This document shows, piece after piece, positions 48,976-62,439 of a stretch of DNA of 64,000 nt; within the stretch, counting starts at the first letter, position 1, and each line of letters starts with the position of its first letter. Position numbers and translations under genes: made by a program. The stretch is from Lamellibrachia columna (taxonomy: Eukaryota; Annelida; Polychaeta; Sabellida; Siboglinidae). The notes under the pieces were generated by a model that searched no databases, was not told the origin of the DNA, and worked only from the letters and a program-made list of their open reading frames with translations. The stretch covers positions 48,764,664 to 48,828,663 of the forward strand of contig OY759270.1 in assembly GCA_963662155.1 (NCBI GenBank), given 5' to 3'.

Positions 48976-50727
48976 AAAGTGGCACCAACTTGCGAACATA
49001 GACTCCTTCCACCACCCACCAACTGGGGCCCGTTGGGGGGGGGGGCAACCGTTTTGTTTCAGGTAAGATTTTTATTTCATGGTTATCTACAAATATGGCT
49101 CAAAGCATTTTAGTGACACATAGATCAACCATTTCTTTCAAAACCATACATATTTATATGGGCAAACTCCTGAGTGCGAAAGAAGATAATTATATTTATG
49201 ATCAGGCAGGCTACATCATCTCGGAGATTGGGTGAATAATAATTATGCCTGACCAGGCTGGGTGGAAAATTGTTTCGGAGCTAACTTTGGCCTATTTCAG
49301 ATCTAGCTTTACCCACTGGAAATAAAATCATTGACTCGATTTATCGACTGATTTTGTGCGTGCGTGTGGACGAGACATTTAAGGAAATCTAAAAATTAAT
49401 ACTCCTAATGCTTTATCGTAGTTGACGTACAAGGTGTATTGTAAAGAAAGTTGTGATTGATCGGTGTGTCTGCCGTTGTTAACACGTTAATGACATTCAA
49501 TTTAAGGCAAATGCGTCACGGAATGCTGACTGTATTGTGTGCTGCAGTAACTAATGTAGTGCATATACAACGTGACCTGCATAGTTCCACCCAGGGATTT
49601 TCTCAAAACTGTCTAAATATACGATCACTACAGTGTCAATTTACGTGATGGCAGGCTCGGGGCATTCGTCCGTTATACAGGGTTCTGGACAAATATTGCC
49701 CTACAATATTCATTCCGACGATATTTCTACTAACACCCGTCTAAAAATATTCCACAACAATGACGTCCACAAAATAACATTACAGATCAGAATATGGATA
49801 ACAAAAATGATAAGAAAGGAGGGCGGTGATTGAGTAGTAGTGTGGTTTAAATATGAATAATTACAGCTGGGGAGAAATATCAGGAAGTTGGAAGTCGAGG
49901 GACCTTATAATTAGAACCTGGTCTATATTTTGATGTGTAGAATCTAACGACATATTAATTGGATAATCCGAACAAATTATCAGATTGGATTAATCAAAAG
50001 TTGCCTCGAAGCGGAGCCCATGGCAGCAGGATTTAATGCAAATGGACGTAGCGTTATGTGGAGAGTTAGTCTGGCAACATGTTCCGTTATTTGTGTGTCC
50101 GTGTGTCCGTGTGTGCCGACTCCCTTAGTCTAAGTCATATTTTGAAATGTTCCCTCCATAAGAAACCCGACTACGCAATTAATGATAAATAAAGTGCGCA
50201 CGGACTTTTGACACACAAGCAACAGTTCTTCCATACTGCAGACAACATCTTCACATTAACTCAACAACAGTGGATGTTGGACAATAAAAAACGTGTGATA
50301 CAGCCAGCCAGCCAGCCTGCCAGCCAGCCAGCCTACTGCTACAAGACATCAAGTACTGGCCGCTGAGCAACCAGACATCGGTATGCAATAGCTAGCTGGA
50401 AAACAGCGTCGTAAAACTTGTGAATTCAACTTCCGGTGGAAATATCGTGTTTAGTGCCACGTCATTCACGACATATAATTACAACATTAGCACAGTTCAC
50501 TCATGTGGCATTTCCAATGATGGTTGTCGGAACAACGTGACAGTCAACATCGGTGTATAATGCACTGTATATACATGGGACTTCAGGGTATCGTAAAGGG
50601 GAGGCCAAATATGCCTAGGCACCCTATAGTTTAAAATGCAACGTGTAGTGGCGCAACATATTATATACGAAAACATTAAAATATCAAGGAGCTCCTTCTA
50701 CCCTCATTTAATTCTTATAAACAATAC
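48976..50727. other. Intergenic, nothing recognised
   Basis: Short open frames without domains. A small 'CCAGCCAGC' repeat lies at about 50300-50335. No mobile-element termini that I can define. Confidence 0.45.
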
Positions 50728-50790
50728 AATACAATAGAACACTCGCCTGTCGATCGAGAGGACGGTGTTTCAATTACACCTCCGCCGTTT
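50728..50790 (+). repeat. tRNA-like fragment, possible SINE head
   Basis: 'CACTCGCCTGTCGATCGAGA' resembles the anticodon arm of an Asp-type tRNA (anticodon GTC). It is followed at the right distance by 'GTGTTTCAATTACACC', a degenerate T-arm/B-box. The D-arm and A-box are absent, so it is not a working tRNA gene but could be a decayed tRNA-derived SINE. Confidence 0.4.
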
Positions 50791-50859
50791 CGAAGCTTGG
50801 GCAATTTGTTTTCATTTCGTTTTGCATAAACATGTGGTGGATTCACTAATGCTACTTTT

Positions 50860-50993
50860 GAATGCGCTCGTACTTCTCGTGAATACGAGTTCACGATATG
50901 TAAGTAGAGTTCACGACCCCCGTAAAACCCTGATATTTACGAGTTGACCGGGATCGTGAGCTCTCTTTACATGTCATGAATACGAGCGCATTC
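50860..50993. repeat. Imperfect foldback, 134 bp
   Basis: 'GAATGCGCTCGTA' at 50860-50872 and its exact complement at 50981-50993. The interior keeps further inverted similarity ('GTTCACGA' and 'TCGTGAGC'). MITE-like, or the body of the SINE-like unit beside it. Confidence 0.75.
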
Positions 50994-51615
50994 GAATGCA
51001 GCCTAACTCTACAGAAGGAAGACTCTGAAATAAACCACTCCTATGTTAGCCCTAGACAGGGCTGTTTGAAGTTGAATATCATAAGTATTAAGCTGTTATG
51101 ACTGAGAAAGCCACCTGGTGGTCATTTCACTAACAACCAGTAAGAACATCGAAGATGTCACCACTCAGTAATTACTTCCGGTCTATGTCTAAAAATAACG
51201 CGGATGGATAAAAGTCCAGCGTCGAAATTATGCATCCATTCAAATGTAGGGGTCAAAAGGCGAGAAACTTCATTGTCATATATCGTTCTGTTCGACATTT
51301 GAACCCGATCGGGTTATAAATAGTTGGATGGTAGCATTGAAAAGCAACGGTCGGAGGCTGGTTGGCTGCTACGCATATATATATACGGGGTTGGTCGTTT
51401 TTGGTTGCTAAGCCTAGGGAAGTTGTAAAGCTAATTATGATCATTGTTAATCTACATATGACGTTTAAATTCTAATTTTAATAATATATATTAAAATTAA
51501 AGGGGACAGAGCAGGTCTTTCATACGGGAATTTTGCGAGGCCTTAATAAAACCCTGGTGACTTATCAGAATTGTTCAACACGGAGTTAAATAATAAATAA
51601 TTACGCACGACTACG
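50994..51615. other. 3' flank of the type II membrane protein gene
   Basis: No further gene. AATAAA-like signals for the minus-strand gene lie close to its stop (the reverse complement 'TTTATT' occurs at 51590-51598 and again at about 51547). Confidence 0.45.
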
Positions 51616-53139
51616 TTATTGTTCTGTTCTGTTCTGTTCTGTTCTTGTTCTGTCCTGCACCAAAATTATGCGATTTAACGTACTCATCCAATCCTTAGTG
51701 ATCGTCATTTGTTCCTGTGCGCTGTGCTCACGCATCAGTCGGCTGATGTTCCGCAGCTCGGTGATGGTAATGGTCGTCAGTTTGCGGACCAGGTCTTCGA
51801 TAGACTTGAACTGTATTACGTGCGGCCATTGGTAGAAGTCGGCGTGGTGCAGCCAGTACGCGACCGACGCCCGTCGCGTGTCGTCGTTCGGGTCGGGAAG
51901 CGAAATGGCTCCCTTGATCACTGATCCGTCACGTTTCGCTCGCTGGGATGCGACCCGGCTCTTGCCGGCGACGACTGCGTGCCGCTGGTGCCAGTCCGTC
52001 AACAAATGGACACTCGGCACAAACATCGGGATGCCGGCACGGTAGTGTTCCGTCAGAGCCAGATACGACGTCTGATGCGGCACGTAGACGAGCCCCCAGT
52101 GCCTCGCGAGGTCCGTGAGTCGGAACCGATGCCCGTAGCTCAACGAGGCCCGCTGCAAAGAGACGTCCAATTTGAGATCCTCGGAGATGGAGGCGATGTC
52201 TCGAAGAAGGATGTGTTCGAAGAAGCGATGCGCCGATGGCATGAGGAGAAACTGCGAGCGCTGCGGGTTGTACGAGACGTCCACGTAACCGCAGTGGTAC
52301 GGTATGCGGGGTGGGGCCATCATGGTGAAATACTGCACGTACTCGCGGTCGTAATGGTTCGTCACGATAACCGCGTTTTTTGGGTCGGCCGCTATTCGCG
52401 CGATATGTTTGTTCCAGGTGATCCAGCGACTGGGCGCCGCGCGGCCGAGCTCATAACGGTCGTCAATTACGAGGATGACACTCTTGTTGAACGCGGCGAA
52501 GAGCTCGCACTGCGATGGCGGGTAGACGCAGAGGAAGGCGTCGACGGCTGCCAGGCGAGCGTCGTTGGCGTAGGCGCGGTGGAAGTCGCGCGCGAACACG
52601 TCCGAGAGGTGCCACATCTTCAGCGCGGAGATCGCGTCCAGGTTGCGCGCGCAAGTGCGTGTGACTCTGCATAGTGGAGAGAAGCTCTGGTCGATAAAGA
52701 CGACACCTAGCGGTGTGAGGAGGTGCTTCAGCGCTGCCACTGGACCGACCCTGAAGTCCTGGCTCCACACGACGAATCGTCGCAACGGACCACGCGTTGC
52801 GTTTGTTCCAGGCGGACCAGCGGTTGGTGTCGCAGCAAAGTTGACGCCGGCGCTGAGGATATACGGGTTGTCAAATGTCTCGTCCAATATCGGTCTCTTT
52901 GAGTTAGATTCCTGAAAAGTCGATTGTTGTTTTCGCTCATTCGGGTTGACGACTATCCAGGCCTGCTCGTCGGCTGCGTTCTCGGCGTCCGATGGCTGGT
53001 GGCGTCTGCCGTCGATCACGGGCGGTCCTTCGTGGTCTTCTTGCAACAGGCGTGGCTTCTTGAGCAGCATCAACAGCACCATATTGATGATCGGGACGAA
53101 CAAGAGCAACAAGAACAAGTTTCGCTTTCTTGTCGCCAT
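51616..53139 (-). CDS. Type II membrane protein, putative glycosyltransferase
   Basis: An intronless frame of 507 codons with an ATG in good context ('AGAATGGCG') and TAA at 51618-51616. Six basic-rich residues precede a signal anchor ('NLFLLLLFVPIINMVLLMLL'), then KK and a Pro/Gln-rich stem, so the body faces the Golgi lumen. It has six luminal cysteines ('CRVTRTC', 'CVYPPSQC', 'PYHCGYVD' and one more region) and sequons NAT, NKS, NIS and NRT. The C-terminal half 'LVYVPHQTSYLALTEHYRAG' then 'IPMFVPSVHLLTDWH' resembles the sugar-nucleotide-binding half of GT-B enzymes, but I cannot name a CAZy family. It is more GC-rich than its surroundings. The last ten codons (TRTEQNRTEQ) come from a (GTTCT)n microsatellite. 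Confidence 0.8.
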   Translation of the reverse strand: MATRKRNLFLLLLFVPIINMVLLMLLKKPRLLQEDHEGPPVIDGRRHQPSDAENAADEQAWIVVNPNERKQQSTFQESNSKRPILDETFDNPYILSAGVNFAATPTAGPPGTNATRGPLRRFVVWSQDFRVGPVAALKHLLTPLGVVFIDQSFSPLCRVTRTCARNLDAISALKMWHLSDVFARDFHRAYANDARLAAVDAFLCVYPPSQCELFAAFNKSVILVIDDRYELGRAAPSRWITWNKHIARIAADPKNAVIVTNHYDREYVQYFTMMAPPRIPYHCGYVDVSYNPQRSQFLLMPSAHRFFEHILLRDIASISEDLKLDVSLQRASLSYGHRFRLTDLARHWGLVYVPHQTSYLALTEHYRAGIPMFVPSVHLLTDWHQRHAVVAGKSRVASQRAKRDGSVIKGAISLPDPNDDTRRASVAYWLHHADFYQWPHVIQFKSIEDLVRKLTTITITELRNISRLMREHSAQEQMTITKDWMSTLNRIILVQDRTRTEQNRTEQ

Positions 53140-53437
53140 TCTACAGTCTAGATGTAAATGTGTAAATGGACCTCTACTGAGCTTGCCATAAACAGCGGCA
53201 AGGTGATCTCGGATCGGTTTGTTAGCGTTGATCTTGGGCGTTGTTATTGGATCGGTATCTTTGGCCGTTGATCTTCATTCGGTTTGTCGGGCATTAACCT
53301 TGGTTCGGTTACTTAGACGTTCTTCCATCGGTCGTCTTGACATATATATGTCTTAATTCCTTCTAACCACACAACCCAATGCTGGGATATAGCAACGACG
53401 GTTGCGATTCGGCGCTGACCCAGTTCTTGTGTCTTAC

Positions 53438-53683
53438 TTTGGCTGCGGTGGACGTCGACATTCATCACAACCGGATGCTGGTTCAAACTCAGTAGTCTTT
53501 GTAGGAGCTGAATTATGCGGACTTACGTGAACAAATCCCCAGTGGCATCCACGTGGCTGCGTCTGAGCAACGTTTCTGCGTGAAGTGTTCCCGATGCCGT
53601 AGACATGTTTGTAATGATCGTGGTTTGACGGCGCAAACAGCGTCTGCAGCGCAATGCACAACGAGGACGTCAAACAGAGGACA
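53438..53683 (-). CDS. Possible exon upstream of the type II protein gene
   Basis: An open minus-strand stretch bounded by an acceptor 'TTCCTCTTTTCCAG' and a donor 'AAA|GTAAGA'. It encodes a hydrophobic start ('VLCLTSSLCIALQTLF') and then a Cys/His-bearing tail ('GCHWGFVHVSPHNSAP', 'GCDEC'). No family recognised. It could be an exon of a separate minus-strand gene, such as one with a secreted or type II product. Joining it to the 53139 ATG would need a poor acceptor. Confidence 0.35.
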
Positions 53684-53829
53684 CTGGAAAAGAGGAATCG
53701 TCGAATAAAATTAATGTTTAAATTAATAACCACAACACATGTTTTAACACGTTACAACATTAGTAACAGGCCATATAAATGAAGAGTTGTTTTATTATTC
53801 CAGCGTTCGAAAACAAGGTGTTATTGGCT

Positions 53830-54165
53830 ACAACACTGCTACAATATACCTACAACACTGCTCTAGTATACCTACAACACTGTTATAATATACCTACAAC
53901 ACTGCTATAATATACATACAACACTGCTATAATATACCTACAACACTGCTATAATATACCTACAACACTGCTATAATATACATACAACACTGCTATAATA
54001 TACCTACAACACTGCTATAATATACCTACAACACTGCTATAATATACATACAACACTGCTATAATATACCTACAACACTGCTATAATATACATACAACAC
54101 TGCTATAATATACCTACAACACTGCTATAATATACATACAACACTGCTATAATATACCTACAACG
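53830..54165. repeat. 21-bp minisatellite, ~16 copies
   Basis: Unit 'CTACAACACTGCTATAATATA', with a C/A alternation ('ACCTACAA' or 'ACATACAA') that itself follows a loose higher-order pattern. Confidence 0.95.
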
Positions 54166-54389
54166 CGAACAAAGCTCACTTTCTTAAAGCTGAATCTTCA
54201 ATTTAATTTTTCGCTCGTCTCGTGTCAGCATTATTTCGCAAAAAATCGAACCTATCTAGTATCGACTACGACATGCTGGCCCGTTTGTGCCATTTTTTAT
54301 ATCTAGTTTTGATGAAATCGTCTGACAAACTACTAAATTAGTTTTGGTTAGACCGAGCAGAAAAGGGGGCAACAGTGGTTGTGCATATC

Positions 54390-54712
54390 ACGCGTAGTAT
54401 GTCGCATAGCACGCATAGTATGTCGCATAGCACGCATAGTATGTCGCATAGCACTCATAGTATGTCGCATAGCACGCATAGTATGTCGCATAGTATGTCG
54501 CACAGCACGCATAGTATGTCGCATAGCACGCATAGTATGTCGCATAGCACGCATAGTATGTCGCATAGCACGCATAGTATGTTCCATAGCACGCATAGTA
54601 TGTCGCATAGTATGTCGCACAGCACGCATAGTATGTCGCATAGCACGCATAGTATGTCGCATAGTATGTCGCATAGCACGCATAGTATGTCGCATAGTAT
54701 GTCAAAACAATG
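54390..54712. repeat. 21-bp minisatellite with 12-bp short units
   Basis: Unit 'CGCATAGCACGCATAGTATGT' (21 bp) mixed with shortened 'CGCATAGTATGT' (12 bp). Both lengths are multiples of three, so five of six frames stay open over 70-149 codons. These are not genes. Confidence 0.95.
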
Positions 54713-54935
54713 ATATTCAATGTCCCAAGTTAACCGATCCAGCGATCGAAGTGAAATCGTTCGATGATATTAACAAACGTGTTCTATTCCTAGTTGTTTC
54801 CAGCACTCGGCAACGTTCTGTTAACTGACTAGTCTGTATGTTACGGTTACCACAATTATAAGGTGTTTCGAGGTCTCAATTAGCCAACCTTTTTCAGAAC
54901 ATTATCGCAAAGCCGACCTTTATATGCTGGCATTG

Positions 54936-55270
54936 AGGGCGGTCTCTACCAGGGTGCATGTCACTGAGGGCGGTCACTACCAGGGTGCACGTCACTGAGG
55001 GCGGTCACTACCAGGGTGCACGTCACTGAGGGCGGTCACTACCAGAGTGCACGTCACTGAGGGCGGTCACTACCAGGGTGCACGTCAATGAGGGCGGTCA
55101 TTACCAGGGTGCACGTCACTGAGGGCGGTCACTACCAGGGTGCACGTCACTGAGGGCGGTCACTACCAGGGTGCACGTCAATGAGGGCGGTCACTACCAG
55201 GGTGCACGTCAATGAGGGCGGTCACTACAGGGTGCACGTCACTGAGGGCGATCACTGCCAGGGTGCATGT
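54936..55270. repeat. 31-bp minisatellite, ~11 copies
   Basis: Unit 'GAGGGCGGTCACTACCAGGG' plus 'TGCACGTCACT', with single-base variants. Confidence 0.95.
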
Positions 55271-55800
55271 CGTCCTCAATGGTTCTTTTACGTCTTTCAT
55301 TAAATCGACTGCGCAAATTACTTTAAGTAAACATACACCATATTTGAACATCAGTGAACCCGATTCACGCTGGGCTAAATGAACTGAGAATGGAGCTTTA
55401 AATATAAAGTATTTGCTACAAAATATATGATATAGGAATTCATACTATATAACACAATCGCATGGGGCTGGCATCCGCTATATGTAACCAAACACAGGTC
55501 GCTCAGTTACAGAGGTTTGACCTACAAACAACTAAGCTTTCAAACTCTACACTGCTTGAGTCTTCCGGCATGACACAGTAATTATACATGCAACAAGACA
55601 TCAGTATTCAATAGCTGGTGGACGGTATCGTAAAACGTGTGAACTCGGCGAACACGTCCCTTTTTGTGTGTCATTATTCGTGAGTATGTCGCCGAATGAG
55701 ACGAGAGATTGACATTGAACTGTGTAAACACGAAGAAAGGAAGTGCAGTACCTGATAATATTATATTATTATAGTGATAAGTAGAGCAGAACAACAGTTG
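55271..55800. other. Spacer between satellites, nothing recognised
   Basis: No frame or repeat that I can assign. Confidence 0.45.
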
Positions 55801-56538
55801 GAGTGTACACTCGTACTAAATGTACACTCGTACTAAATGTACACTCGTACTAAATGTACACTCGTACTAAATGTACACTCGTACTAAATGTACACTCGTA
55901 CTAAATGTACACTCGTACTAAATGTACACTCGTACTAAATGTACACTCGTACTAAATGTACACTCGTGCTAAATGTACACTCGTACTAAATGTACACTCG
56001 TACTAAATGTACACTCGTACTAAATGTACACTCGTGCTAAATGTACACTCGTACTAAATGTACACTCGTACTAAATGTACACTCGTACTAAATGTACACT
56101 CGTACTAAATGTACACTCGTGCTAAATGTACACTCGTACTAACTGTACACTCGTACTAACTGTACACTCGTACTAAATGTACACTCGTACTAAATGTACA
56201 CTCGTGCTAAATGTACACTCGTGCTAAATGTACACTCGTACTAAATGTACACTCGTACTAAATGTACACTCGTACTAAATGTACATTCGTACTAAATGAA
56301 CACTCGTACTAAATGTACACTCGTACTAAATGTACACTCGTACTAAATGTACACTCGTGCTAAATGTACACTCGTACTAAATGTACACTCGTACTAAATG
56401 TACACTCGTACTAAATGTACACTCGTACTAAATGTACATTCGTACTAAATGAACACTCGTACTAAATGTACACTCGTACTAAATGTACACTCGTACTAAA
56501 TGTACACTCGTACTAAATGTACACCCGTACTAAATGCT
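55801..56538. repeat. 17-bp minisatellite, ~43 copies
   Basis: Unit 'GTACACTCGTACTAAAT'. Variants (GTGCTAAAT, ACTAACT, ACATTCG, AATGAACA) recur in blocks. For example the pair 'ACATTCG...AATGAACA' appears at about 56284 and 56437, showing segmental duplication within the array. Confidence 0.97.
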
Positions 56539-56605
56539 GACTATCACACAAAACACTCAACATACAAAACAAATAGAGAATTATATGGAAAGACCAAATG
56601 CCTCA

Positions 56606-56818
56606 GACACAGTCAGACGGAGGCCAGCACATGTGCAGATCATTGTTCACGTAGTAAAGAAGTGGTGAGAGAGCTGGTTGCAACCAACTCATGGACAGAG
56701 AAGACCAGGGAGACACAGTCAGACGGAGGCCAGCACATGTGCAGATCACTGTTCACGCAGTAAAGAAGTGGTGAGAGAGCTGGTTGCAACCAACTCATGG
56801 ACAGAGAAGACCAGGGAG
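56606..56818. repeat. 106-bp direct duplication
   Basis: Two almost identical copies with 'CAGACGGAGGCCAGCACATG' and the internal palindrome 'GGTTGCAACC'. Confidence 0.93.
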
Positions 56819-58438
56819 ACAAAATTTACACTATCCAGAATTAATTGCTCCTTAATTCTGGATAACTGTTTCAGAAGTTGACAAAGTTATGCAGAACACA
56901 AATCAATGTAGAAGTAATGTGAAAAATGTTGTGGGACCCGTCCTCGGGGCGACTAGAGGATGATGATGATGAAATGCTAACAGGGCACATAGTAAAATTT
57001 AGCGGTGATAGTCACAATAACTTTTAATATGGAAACACGTCAGAAGAAAGCCTATGTGTGCCCGGAGAGAACGGAAACCCGTGAATTAAACAGTGGCTAG
57101 CGCCTTGAGATCGGTGTTTAGACTGTTTTATAATGTGTCATTGTTTTATTATCGTTGTTGATGTTGTCATGATCGACATCATAATCATTGTCATCACCTG
57201 CCCGACAACTACACAGTAATCCGGCAACAACTGCACTACACGACGACATGTGTGTGAACATCCACGGCCCGACAGCTACACAGTAATCCGGCAACATGTG
57301 TGTGAACATCGCGAAGCTGCTGATGCGTCGCCGCTGGAACGGGCCAAACGAACAAGTGCTACGCACAGACGAGTCCGTGAAGAAAGTGGAAACGTTCAGC
57401 TTTTCGCTCCCAATGTACCTCAACATTTAACGTACAGCCTATAAGTTGGATTTATCTCATACGTAGCCGTAATGCAACTTGGACTATAAGTTTGAAACAG
57501 CGAATTTACCCGCTAGTGTGAGGGGATATGGCAGGAAGTGGGAGGTCGGAAGTTGTCCCTAAGATTTGGTGGGAGGTGGGCGGTTGACCACAACAATAGG
57601 TGGTAGGTGAGAGTGGTGGGAGGTGTACTCTAAAACTTGTTGACAGGTTGCCCCAAAATAAATTGGACTTATATTGAGACTTCCACACCCACGACAGAGT
57701 ATGTCAGGCGTTTTCTCTGTCGTGTTAAGTTATAGCTGTTCTTGGATATCTAGATTATATCGCATGTAATACTTAAGCATATAAAAAAATTATAAGTAGC
57801 GTATTCACTACTGTATGCCAATATATGCGTATTTACGTATGTATATCTTATGGATAACATGTGACCGGCAAATTCATCTGACGCCAGTACCTAGAAGTTA
57901 CGGAACTAACGACACTGGAGCGAAAGACGTATAACTGAAACTGTTCATGTCTCGAGGTGCATTGTCCCCGTTCACCATGCACCATATGTAGCACGGTCTG
58001 ATAGGGAGTCCCAGCCAGTGATCGACCAAAATTGTGTCGTTCTTTAAATACAGCATACCGGAGAAAGAACACATGCTGTCTCTGGCACCATACTTCTGTC
58101 ATTACATACCAGCTAAGGAAGTATTATTATTACGATGCTCAGTATGACGAACAAGCAGTCGTGTGTGCAGTGGCCTTCTCGCTCTAGTGAGCACTGAGCT
58201 CATACCTATGCCGTGAGCGTTTTCATAATAAACCAGCCAGAAGTGTACTGCACGGGTACATGGGGACAGGTCACTGAATGTGGAGTTCAACCAAACGCGA
58301 ATAACTAGCCGAATTATCAACTCTCTAAGTGGACTGTTGGATACAAGCAATGCCTTACGCAGCGCTAGACGGCTATCGTATTAAACTGTTAAATGTGCCC
58401 GCGCATGCGTGTTGAGATACTCCCCAACAGCTGATCAG
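56819..58438. other. Intergenic, minor duplications only
   Basis: 'CCCGACA(A/G)CTACACAGTAATCC' is repeated at about 57201 and 57268, with shared 'GGCAACA' and 'GTGTGTGAACATC'. A G/T-rich 'GGTGGGAGGT' patch lies at 57530-57630. No coding feature is supported. Confidence 0.5.
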
Positions 58439-58441
58439 TGA

Positions 58442-58537
<96 letters not shown>

Positions 58538-58562
58538 CACACACGCACACACACACACACAC
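58439..58562. repeat. (ACGC)n then (AC)n
   Basis: About 22 copies of ACGC followed by (AC)n. The reverse complement of the (TGCG)n at 43 kb is the same motif. Confidence 0.96.
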
Positions 58563-60300
<1,738 letters not shown>

Positions 60301-60424
60301 CTTCTATTGCGCTAAAATCTTCGGAAGACCCAAGCTCGGCATAGCACCAAAACAAAAGGGGTTAAGCAGTTCATAATCGATAAGCAGTTCCAGTTATAAG
60401 CAGTTGGATTGGTACGTTGGGGAG

Positions 60425-60930
60425 CTATGGAGGATAATCAAGTTTAAACAGGTGAGTTTTTAGTTTACGGCGAAATGTTGTTATATTTCCAACAAACTTA
60501 ACACTTAACATGGAGTCAGTTTCATGGAGTCGGTGAAGCAACTGAAAAAGCTCTAGTTCCGACATTAGTCTTGGGAACAAAACTGGGAACAAAACATAAA
60601 GCAGAATTTGATGATCGAAGCTGTCTAGATTGTCTTGCAGGAGTGAGCAGTGAATGTAAATATGCTGGTTGCTTGGATGAAAGTGCTTGATAGGTAATTG
60701 TGCAGATTTAAAAAATAATGCGATATCGGACAGGGAGCCAATGCAGTGATTCAAGAAGTGGTAATGAGTGAGAGAAACGAGGATACCGGGTAACTACCCT
60801 TGCCAAACGATTTTGTACACGTTGAACTTTCAAGATGCCCTTGAGAGCAATATTATGATGAAAAAGGGAATTGCAATAGTCAATAAACGATTTGATGCAG
60901 ACATCTACCGTTTTGAAATAATTTGGTCAA
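60425..60930 (-). pseudogene. L2-like LINE C-terminal fragment
   Basis: In minus-strand frames: 'SFIDYCNSLFH', 'LKVQRVQNRLARVVTR', 'LLESLHWLPVRYRI' and, after a frameshift, 'RRKLKTHLFK'. This is the conserved C-terminus that follows the reverse transcriptase in L2-type LINEs ('DYCNSL...LQRVQNAAARLV...LHWLPVxxRI'). The reverse transcriptase itself is absent. Confidence 0.85.
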
Positions 60931-61688
60931 CATAGAATACAAGTTATGAGTATTAAGGAACATTAAGGCAACACATTTCTCAACATCTTAGACGGAATTA
61001 AAACAGTTCGTCTGATGGTCTGCCGAAATATCTTATAACGGATATCGAAACCACAAAAACAAGCTGTTTAAATATGCCTTCGCTGAACCACGTCTTTGTC
61101 AGCGGTTTGGGTTGCAAATCGACTGGCGTTTTTCCCATTACCTTGCACCGTGTAAACACGCCGGGCGAATAAAATTAACCTACCACAATGTTAAGCATTC
61201 ATCTAGGGTGGTAGAGGTCAGCGGCCCTTTCGTTATTCCTCATTGACCTATTGAACTTGTCAACAGGTCAAGAGTTCGCTCACGCATATCATTGACGTGT
61301 AGAACACAATAGTTAGTATGTCGAGCCTTCGCGAGTGTCCACGGTGCAGAGTCGTACAACTAATTACGTTGCTACCAGGTACTGTGTAAATACTGCGCGT
61401 GGGTGAACAGTGGTTGCGCCATTGAACTATGTATAATTAACGTATTGGTGTTAACTGACAACCGATCCTAAAACGTCCTTATATTACAGACCGTTTTCAC
61501 ACAGAGCGTCCCCACAGAAAATTAACTGACGTTGCTAATCGCACAAATATCAACATACCGATTGCAGTTATGGTAGTGACGGACAGAGCGTTTACGCCGA
61601 GGTGATAAACTAATGACAATCCTTCATACTGGTCAGTTAAAAGAAGGACATGTTTATTTAGAAATACTTTTGTATTATGTATACCATC
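60931..61688. other. Intergenic, nothing recognised
   Basis: No domain, repeat or terminal structure that I can support. Confidence 0.45.
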
Positions 61689-62232
61689 TTATATTAAATA
61701 CAATGTCACGATTGTTACTTAAAGCATTATCGTAATGACTCGGTAGATTAACCGTTATGACTCGGTATATTAAATACAATGTCACGATTGTTACTTAAAG
61801 CGTTATCGTAATGACTCGGTAGATTAACCGTTATGACTCGGTATATTAAATACAATGTCACGATTGTTACTTAAAGCGTTATCGTAATGACTCGGTAGAT
61901 TAACCGTTATGACTCGGTATATTAAATACAATGTCACGATTGTTACTTAAAGCATTATCGTAATGACTCGGTAGATTAACCGTTATGACTCGGTATATTA
62001 AATACAATGTCACGATTGTTACTTAAAGCGTTATCGTAATGACTCGGTAGATTAACCGTTATGACTCGGTATATTAAATACAATGTCACGATTGTTACTT
62101 AAAGCATTATCGGAATGACTCGGTAGATTAACCGTTATGACTCGGTATATTAAATACAATGTCACGATTGTTACTTAAAGCGTTATCGTAATGACTCGGT
62201 AAATTAACCGTTATGACTCGGTATATTAAAAC
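61689..62232. repeat. 76-bp minisatellite, 7 copies
   Basis: Unit starts 'TATATTAAATACAATGTCAC' and ends with two 'ATGACTCGGTA' blocks. An A/G alternation ('AAAGCATT' or 'AAAGCGTT') marks copies. Confidence 0.96.
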
Positions 62233-62439
62233 GCTACTAGTAATATCAGTAAGAATGTGTTTGTGGTACGTTTGTTTAGAGTTAAGCAGACCATAGCAAT
62301 AGAGGTTACCCGAAAGGACACGTGGCGCCTCTGGTGGATACCTGAATACTAATTTTGTTGAAAACTGCAGAACAATCGTGTCAAAGACAACGGTGTTTTG
62401 GGTAGCCTATGTTACGCTTTGGCATTTTGTTTGACGTCA

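Noticed and set aside
53139..53683. Fusion of the 53683-53438 exon to the GT-like protein
   Set aside because: Phase would allow it, but the only acceptor ('CTGTAG' before 53139) has no pyrimidine tract, and the gene already has a complete signal anchor.
54348..54828. Five overlapping frames over the 21-bp array
   Set aside because: Stop-free by periodicity. Not genes.
55801..56538. CRISPR-like regular array
   Set aside because: Units are directly adjacent without unique spacers, and the context is animal nuclear DNA.
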